Part shown: positions 59,588-64,000 of the stretch, piece by piece | Position numbering within the stretch: the first letter of the stretch is position 1 | Layout: every line of letters starts with the position of its first letter | Origin: Paraburkholderia sabiae | GTDB lineage: Bacteria > Pseudomonadota > Gammaproteobacteria > Burkholderiales > Burkholderiaceae | Direction: 5' to 3' | NCBI RefSeq assembly: GCF_030412785.1 | Contig: NZ_CP125295.1 | Span: 3,906,001-3,970,000 of the forward strand | Length of the DNA stretch: 64,000 nt | Notes under the pieces: model-generated | The model's database searches: none | Seen by the model: the letters and a program-made list of their open reading frames with translations, nothing else | What the model was told of the DNA's origin: nothing | Made by a program: the position numbers and the translations under genes

Positions 59588-59971
59588 ATGCCTTTCACCC
59601 GCATCGCACTTCGCGCCGGCAAGCCGGCCGCTTATCGCAAGGCGCTCACGCAAGGCATCCAGCGCGCGCTGATCGCCGAGTTCAACGTGCCCGAGGACGA
59701 CATCTTCATGGCCATCACCGAGCACGACGAGAGCAATTTCTTCTATGGACGCCACTTCCTCGACATCCAGCGCAGCGACGATCTTGTGATGATCCAGCTC
59801 ACTGTGACCAACTCGCGCACGGAGGAGCAGAAGAAGGCGCTGTACAGGCACATCGTCGACAATCTCGCGGAATCGCCGGGCGTGCGGCGCGAGGACGTAT
59901 TCATCAATCTCGTCGAGGTGCTGAAGGAAAACTGGTCGTTCGGCAACGGGATTGCGCAGTACGCGCTGTGA
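59588..59971 (+). CDS. Tautomerase-family protein
   Basis: A 127-residue protein of the 4-oxalocrotonate tautomerase superfamily, long-chain type. It begins MPFTRIALRAGK, so Pro2 becomes the catalytic N-terminal proline once Met is removed. Core segments are DIFMAITEHDESNFFYGRHF and VMIQLTVTNSRTEEQKKALY, then VFINLVEVLKENWSFGNGIA. AGGAG at 7 bp fixes the start. The substrate is unknown. Confidence 0.88.
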   Translation: MPFTRIALRAGKPAAYRKALTQGIQRALIAEFNVPEDDIFMAITEHDESNFFYGRHFLDIQRSDDLVMIQLTVTNSRTEEQKKALYRHIVDNLAESPGVRREDVFINLVEVLKENWSFGNGIAQYAL

Positions 59972-60006
59972 GCCGCGCGGATGACGGCGGACGAGGGGGG
60001 CGTCGC

Positions 60007-60012
60007 TATAAT
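60007..60012 (+). promoter_or_regulatory. TATAAT -10 box for modE
   Basis: A perfect TATAAT in CGCTATAATGGC, 44 bp before the modE start. An ATGACG at 59981 is a poor -35 candidate with long spacing. Confidence 0.45.
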
Positions 60013-60056
60013 GGCCCACACCTTCATCCGTTCGTCATCCGACGCACACGCGAGCC

Positions 60057-60887
60057 ATGACTTCCGATAACAACGACACCTCCCACGACTCTTTGCAGTT
60101 TGGCGGCTCCGTCTGGTTCCGCTCCGGCGAGCAGGCGCTCGGCGGCGCGCAGCGCATCGCGCTGCTGGCGGCGATCGGCGAGACGGGCTCGATCACGGCG
60201 GGCGCCAAAGCCGTCGGCATGAGCTACAAGGCCGCGTGGGATGCCGTCGACGCGATGAACAACCTCGCGGGCGAAACGCTCGTCGTCCGTTCGACGGGCG
60301 GCAAGGGCGGCGGCGGCACGACGCTCACGCCGCGCGCGCTGACGCTGATCGACACGTTCCGCGCCGTCGATCGCGAGCATCGGCTGTTTCTGGAGCGCGC
60401 GGGCGCGGCGATCGCCGGTTTCTCCGATGACTGGCAGATGATCGGCCGCATCGGCATGAAAACGAGCGCGCGCAACCAGCTTTACGGCAAGGTCAGCGCG
60501 GTTCAGCGCGGCACCGTCAACGACGAGATTTCGTTGGCATTGCCGGGCGGGCAGAGCATCGTCGCGATCGTCACGCACGAAAGCACGGAGACGCTGGGGC
60601 TCGCGGTTGGCGCGGAGGCGGTGGCGCTCGTGAAGGCGTCGTCGGTGCTGCTGGTCGCGGACGACGGGACATCGGACCGGCTCTCGACTCGCAATCGCCT
60701 GAAGGGAACCGTGTCGGCCGTGCAGCGCGGCGCGGTGAATGCGGAGGTGTCGCTGACGCTCGAAGGCGGCGCGGTTCTGACATCCGTCGTCACGAACGAT
60801 AGCGTCGCGGCACTGGGCATTGCCGAAGGACAGGCGCTCGTCGCCGCGTTCAAGGCATCGAGCGTGATTCTGGGCGTGACGGCCTGA
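60057..60887 (+). CDS. modE: Molybdate-responsive regulator ModE with two Mop domains
   Basis: A 276-residue regulator. The N-terminal winged helix (about residues 25-110: ALLAAIGETGSITAGAKAVG, MSYKAAWDAVDAMNNLAG) is followed by two tandem molybdate-binding Mop domains, starting near residues 138 (SARNQLYGKVSAVQRGTVND) and 208 (STRNRLKGTVSAVQRGAVNA). It is convergent with modC, 8 bp apart, and should repress modABC when molybdate is plentiful. Confidence 0.95.
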   Translation: MTSDNNDTSHDSLQFGGSVWFRSGEQALGGAQRIALLAAIGETGSITAGAKAVGMSYKAAWDAVDAMNNLAGETLVVRSTGGKGGGGTTLTPRALTLIDTFRAVDREHRLFLERAGAAIAGFSDDWQMIGRIGMKTSARNQLYGKVSAVQRGTVNDEISLALPGGQSIVAIVTHESTETLGLAVGAEAVALVKASSVLLVADDGTSDRLSTRNRLKGTVSAVQRGAVNAEVSLTLEGGAVLTSVVTNDSVAALGIAEGQALVAAFKASSVILGVTA

Positions 60888-60895
60888 TCGTCAGG

Positions 60896-61597
60896 TCAGG
60901 AAACCGTCCGCGGATAACCCTTGAACGGCACGTTCTCACGCACGCTGCCGTCATACACCTGCACGACCTGATCGCCGAATGCGGCGACATCGTCGGGATC
61001 GTGCGTGATCAACAGCATCGGAATATCGAGCCGCGTCTGCAGGTCCGACAGCTCGCGCCGCATGCGCGCGCGCAACGCGTGATCGAGCGCGGAAAACGGC
61101 TCGTCGAGCAACAGCAGACGCGGCTTCGCGACCAGCGCGCGCGCCAGCGCCACGCGCTGCTTCTGTCCGCCCGACAGTTGCGCAGGATGATGCCCGGCCA
61201 CGTTCTTCAGATCGAGCGCATCTAGCCAGTAATCGATCTGCGGATGCGAAAAACGCCGTCCCGGATTCAGCCAGCCCGTGTGCATCCCGAAACCGATGTT
61301 CTGCCGCACGTTCAGATGCGGAAACAGCGCGTAGTCCTGAAACAGATACGCGAGCCTGCGAGCCTGCGGCTTCTGGTCGATGCCTTGCGCGCTGTCGAAC
61401 AGCGCGTCGCCGTGCAGCACGATCTGGCCTTCGTCGGGACGCAGCAGACCGGCGATCGCCTGCAGCGTCAGGCTCTTGCCCGCGCCCGATGGCCCGAACA
61501 GCACCATGCGCTGCGAGTTCGCCGTGAACGACACATCGAGCCGGAACTCGCGTTCGGCTGTGCGCAGGGTTTTGCGGATATCGACGGTGAGCGGCAT
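60896..61597 (-). CDS. modC: Molybdate ABC transporter ATP-binding protein, short form
   Basis: A 233-residue ATPase energising molybdate import. Walker A is FGPSGAGKSLTLQAIAG, the signature is LSGGQKQRVALARAL, Walker B is RLLLLDEPFSALD, and the H-loop is LLITHDPDDVA. E. coli ModC is about 350 residues with a C-terminal Mop/TOBE domain, which is absent here. The nearby ModE has two Mop domains. It starts one base after the modB stop. Confidence 0.94.
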   Translation of the reverse strand: MPLTVDIRKTLRTAEREFRLDVSFTANSQRMVLFGPSGAGKSLTLQAIAGLLRPDEGQIVLHGDALFDSAQGIDQKPQARRLAYLFQDYALFPHLNVRQNIGFGMHTGWLNPGRRFSHPQIDYWLDALDLKNVAGHHPAQLSGGQKQRVALARALVAKPRLLLLDEPFSALDHALRARMRRELSDLQTRLDIPMLLITHDPDDVAAFGDQVVQVYDGSVRENVPFKGYPRTVS

Positions 61598-61598
61598 G

Positions 61599-62273
61599 TC
61601 AGCGGGACGTCATCAGCGAATGTTGCGGTACGAGCCGGCCCGCGAGCACCAGAATCACGACGCAGGTGACCGAGGTCACGAGCACGAGGAAATTGGCCGT
61701 GCTGTCGTCGCCGGCCTGCACGGCGGCGTACACGGCGACGGACAGCGTCTGCGTGCGGCCGGGGAGATTGCCCGCGATCATCAGCGTCGCGCCGAATTCG
61801 CCGAGCGCGCGCGCAAACGCGAGCAACGCGCCAGCCAGAATGCCACGCGACGCGAGCGGCAGCGTCACGCGGAAGAAGATCGCCGTTTCGCTCACGCCGA
61901 GCGTGCGCGCGGCGCGCTCCAGTTGCGGATCGACGGATTCGAATGCGGCGCGCGCCGACTTCAGCACGAGCGGAAACGCGACCACCATCGACGCGATCAC
62001 CGCGCCTTGCCACGTGAACACCAGCTGGATATCGAAGCGATCGAGCCACGCGCCGAACACGCCGCGCCGGCCGAGCAGCACGAGCAGGTAATAGCCGAGC
62101 ACGGTCGGCGGCATGACGAGCGGCAGTGTCAGCAGCGAGTCGATCAGATCGCGCGCGCCCGAACGCCAGCGCGCGAGGCCGAAGCCGAGCGCGACGCCGA
62201 ACACGATGTTCAGCGCAGTCGCCCAGCCCGCGACTTTCAGCGACAGCATCAGCGGAATCCAGGCTTGTTCCAT
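61599..62273 (-). CDS. modB: Molybdate ABC transporter permease
   Basis: A 224-residue inner-membrane permease with about five helices. The coupling motif is ALGEFGATLMIAGNLPGRTQ, the EAA-loop region contacting ModC. It follows modA by 33 bp and joins modC. Confidence 0.95.
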   Translation of the reverse strand: MEQAWIPLMLSLKVAGWATALNIVFGVALGFGLARWRSGARDLIDSLLTLPLVMPPTVLGYYLLVLLGRRGVFGAWLDRFDIQLVFTWQGAVIASMVVAFPLVLKSARAAFESVDPQLERAARTLGVSETAIFFRVTLPLASRGILAGALLAFARALGEFGATLMIAGNLPGRTQTLSVAVYAAVQAGDDSTANFLVLVTSVTCVVILVLAGRLVPQHSLMTSR

Positions 62274-62306
62274 GTCAGCGTTGGCGCTTGTAAGACGGTG
62301 CGCGGC

Positions 62307-63086
62307 TTAATGCGCCGGCTTGAAGCCGTACTTGGCCAGCACAGCCTGGCCTGCCGGCGACAGCACGAAGGTGATGAACGATTGCGCGTCGGCGGCGTGC
62401 TTGCTGCCTTCGACCTGCGCGATCGGATAGCTGATCGGCGTCGTGGTCGGCACGGTCAGCGCGACCTTGACCTTGTCGGGCATCACGGCGGCGTCGGTGC
62501 CGAACACGAAGCCGGCATCGACTTCGCCGCGCGACACGTAATCGAGGCTCTGGCGCACGTTCGACGCGAGCACGCCCTTCGCGCTCACGGCGTCCCACAC
62601 GCCCGCTGCCTTCAGCGCGCCTTCCGTGTAACGGCCGACGGGCACGGAGGCCGGATCGCCGTACGCAATCCGCTTGACGCTCGCCGAGGTCAGCTCGTTC
62701 AGGTTCGACGGCGCGAGCTTGCTGTCCGTCGGCACGATCAGCACGAGCGAGTTCGCGGCGAAGTCCTTGCGCGTCGACGGCACGATCACTTTTTGCTCGG
62801 CGGCCTTGTCCATCGCTTTCTGATCGGCGGACGCGAAGACGTCGGCGGGCGCGCCCTTCACGATCTGCTGCATCAGCACGTCGGATGCGCCGAAATTGAA
62901 GAGCAGCCTGGTGCCCGGATGCTCCTTCTCGTAGGCGTCGCCGACAGCCTTGAACGCGTTGGTCAGGCTGGCGGCTGCGGACACGACGAGTTCGTCGGCG
63001 CGTGCCTGCGCGCTGAAGGCAAACGAAATCGCGCTCGCGACGAGCAGGGCAGGTTTCAGAAAGCGGATCATCGACGGAAGAGACAT
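62307..63086 (-). CDS. modA: Molybdate ABC transporter substrate-binding protein
   Basis: A 259-residue periplasmic binding protein. A Sec signal peptide (about residues 1-30, ending FSAQARA) precedes ELVVSAAASLTNAFKAVGDA, the conserved ModA start with oxyanion-binding serines. FNFGASDVLMQQIVKGAPAD and YVSRGEVDAGFVFGTDA also fit. I chose the ATG at 63086; the frame also opens at 63128, but that codon overlaps a ModE-like site and has no ribosome-binding site. Confidence 0.93.
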   Translation of the reverse strand: MSLPSMIRFLKPALLVASAISFAFSAQARADELVVSAAASLTNAFKAVGDAYEKEHPGTRLLFNFGASDVLMQQIVKGAPADVFASADQKAMDKAAEQKVIVPSTRKDFAANSLVLIVPTDSKLAPSNLNELTSASVKRIAYGDPASVPVGRYTEGALKAAGVWDAVSAKGVLASNVRQSLDYVSRGEVDAGFVFGTDAAVMPDKVKVALTVPTTTPISYPIAQVEGSKHAADAQSFITFVLSPAGQAVLAKYGFKPAH

Positions 63087-63126
63087 GGGGTGGCGCCGGT
63101 TCGACCGGAAGGAAGTTGAAAACGCC

Positions 63127-63152
63127 ATCGTAATATATGTAGGGTTACAGCG
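63127..63152 (-). promoter_or_regulatory. Possible ModE-binding site upstream of modA
   Basis: On the minus strand CGCTGTAACC...ATATATTACGAT resembles the E. coli ModE box (CGcTATAT and TATATAACGAT halves), with one good and one weaker half. Its place 40 bp before modA suits repression by the adjacent ModE. Confidence 0.45.
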
Positions 63153-63200
63153 GTCGACATGTTGAACATGTGGCGCGCAAGATTGCTCGTTTCGTGTGAT

Positions 63201-63914
63201 TTATGCGTCGGAATCGGGCAGCGGCATCGCGACGTTGCGTGTTTTCTGCAACGGCACGACAGGTGCAGCCGGGATCTCAATGTCGCGCAGTGTCTTCCAC
63301 TTTGCGCGGATGAACGGCCGGTCGTGGCCGGAAACCTTCAGCGCGATATGCGTGACCCAGCGCTGGGTAGGCAGATGCAGCTTGTGCAGGCCGAGCATGA
63401 TGACCATCAGGCTTACGACGACAGGCGCCACGGGCAGGCGTCCCGGCGGCGTCGCATTCCACGCGATGCGCACGAACACGAGCGCAGTCAGCGCGCCGAC
63501 GATGCAGCCGGTGATTGCTTCGGAAGGCGAATGCGCATCGATGATCACGCGCGACAGGCTGACGGTCGCGCCGCCCAGCAGCGCGAGCGCTACGCCGGCA
63601 ATGCGTACGGCAGGCGGCGCGGACAGCAGCACGAGAAAGGCCGCCACGGGGAAGACGGCGGTGGCGAACATCGCGTGCCCGCTCAAGCCCGTGAAATCCC
63701 AGACGCGCAAGCCGATGCCCCAACCGAGGAACGCGATCTTCGTTGCCGTGACGAGCGCGACGGCCACGCCGAGCAGACACAGCCAGCCGGCCGCGAGCCG
63801 CCACGAATAGCCGACGGCCAGCCACAGCGCGATAGCGAAGGCGAGCGGCAGCGTCAGTCCGGCGCCGCCGAAGTTCGTAATCAGATACCAGAGGTGAGAT
63901 GGCAGATGAGACAT
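63201..63914 (-). CDS. PAP2-family membrane phosphatase-like protein
   Basis: A 237-residue protein with about six membrane helices. Two phosphatase signatures are recognisable, LSGHAMFATAVFP (motif 2) and SRVIIDAHSPSEAITG (motif 3), but motif 3 ends in Glu where Asp is usual, and the K-x6-RP motif 1 is not clear (TKIAFLGWGIGLRVWDF). A soluble C-terminal tail of about 50 residues follows. Substrates in the family are lipid or undecaprenyl phosphates. The ATG at 63914 is chosen; a TTG two codons upstream is possible. Confidence 0.82.
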   Translation of the reverse strand: MSHLPSHLWYLITNFGGAGLTLPLAFAIALWLAVGYSWRLAAGWLCLLGVAVALVTATKIAFLGWGIGLRVWDFTGLSGHAMFATAVFPVAAFLVLLSAPPAVRIAGVALALLGGATVSLSRVIIDAHSPSEAITGCIVGALTALVFVRIAWNATPPGRLPVAPVVVSLMVIMLGLHKLHLPTQRWVTHIALKVSGHDRPFIRAKWKTLRDIEIPAAPVVPLQKTRNVAMPLPDSDA

Positions 63915-64000
63915 GGGCAATTCGATTGACGACGTATCAGGGCGCGATCGTGTTCGACCCGCGAGTATTCTATAAGTATAGGGGTAGCTGTTCTGTCGCA

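Overview
The window is a GC-rich bacterial chromosome segment whose gene order is typical of the Burkholderiaceae, most likely a Paraburkholderia or Burkholderia species. The run mdh - gntR - sdhCDAB - sdhE - gltA - leuC - leuD - leuB - asd - fimV - truA - trpF - trpB - methyltransferase - trpA - accD - folC - SPOR - cvpA - purF - metZ is the usual housekeeping block of that family (in Burkholderia it sits on the second chromosome). I see no rRNA, tRNA, CRISPR array, prophage or transposase.

Layout. 1-1348: a CoA-ester lyase fragment and mdh, leftward. 1908-12930: a GntR regulator, succinate dehydrogenase, citrate synthase, leucine genes and asd, rightward. A Thr/Ile-rich candidate leader peptide with competing hairpins precedes asd. 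13074-26795: fimV through metZ, rightward, holding the last tryptophan steps, acetyl-CoA carboxylase beta, folate, cell division and purine genes. 27462-30986: an AraC regulator, an FKBP isomerase, a degenerate histidine kinase and a CNNM/CorC membrane protein. 31011-50193: a 19 kb leftward alpha-glucan/trehalose cluster (glgE, treS-maltokinase fusion, glgB, glgX, treZ, malQ, treY) holding both the TreY/TreZ route and the TreS-Mak-GlgE-GlgB route. 50756-55513: a DUF1345 membrane protein and a three-subunit FAD-dependent sugar dehydrogenase with triheme cytochrome. 56234-63914: a PPP-family phosphatase, a RES/Xre toxin-antitoxin pair, a His-rich exported protein, a LysR/tautomerase divergent pair, modE against modABC, and a PAP2-family membrane protein.

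The most unusual feature is a family of three noncoding elements of about 520-530 bp at 26852-27379, 40432-40960 and 55561-56078. Each is a long imperfect palindrome with a short asymmetric centre and a nested hairpin in each arm. The hairpins show compensatory base changes between arms and copies. In all six flanks the DNA outside the element is G+T-rich on the strand whose 3' end points at the element and A+C-rich on the other, whichever strand is coding. Gene ends running into the elements (metZ, araC, glgB, cytochrome c) shift to T-ending codons. The glgX start, which runs away from its element, shifts towards A-ending codons instead. This looks like a strand-specific mutational footprint centred on the palindromes and is the observation I rank highest.
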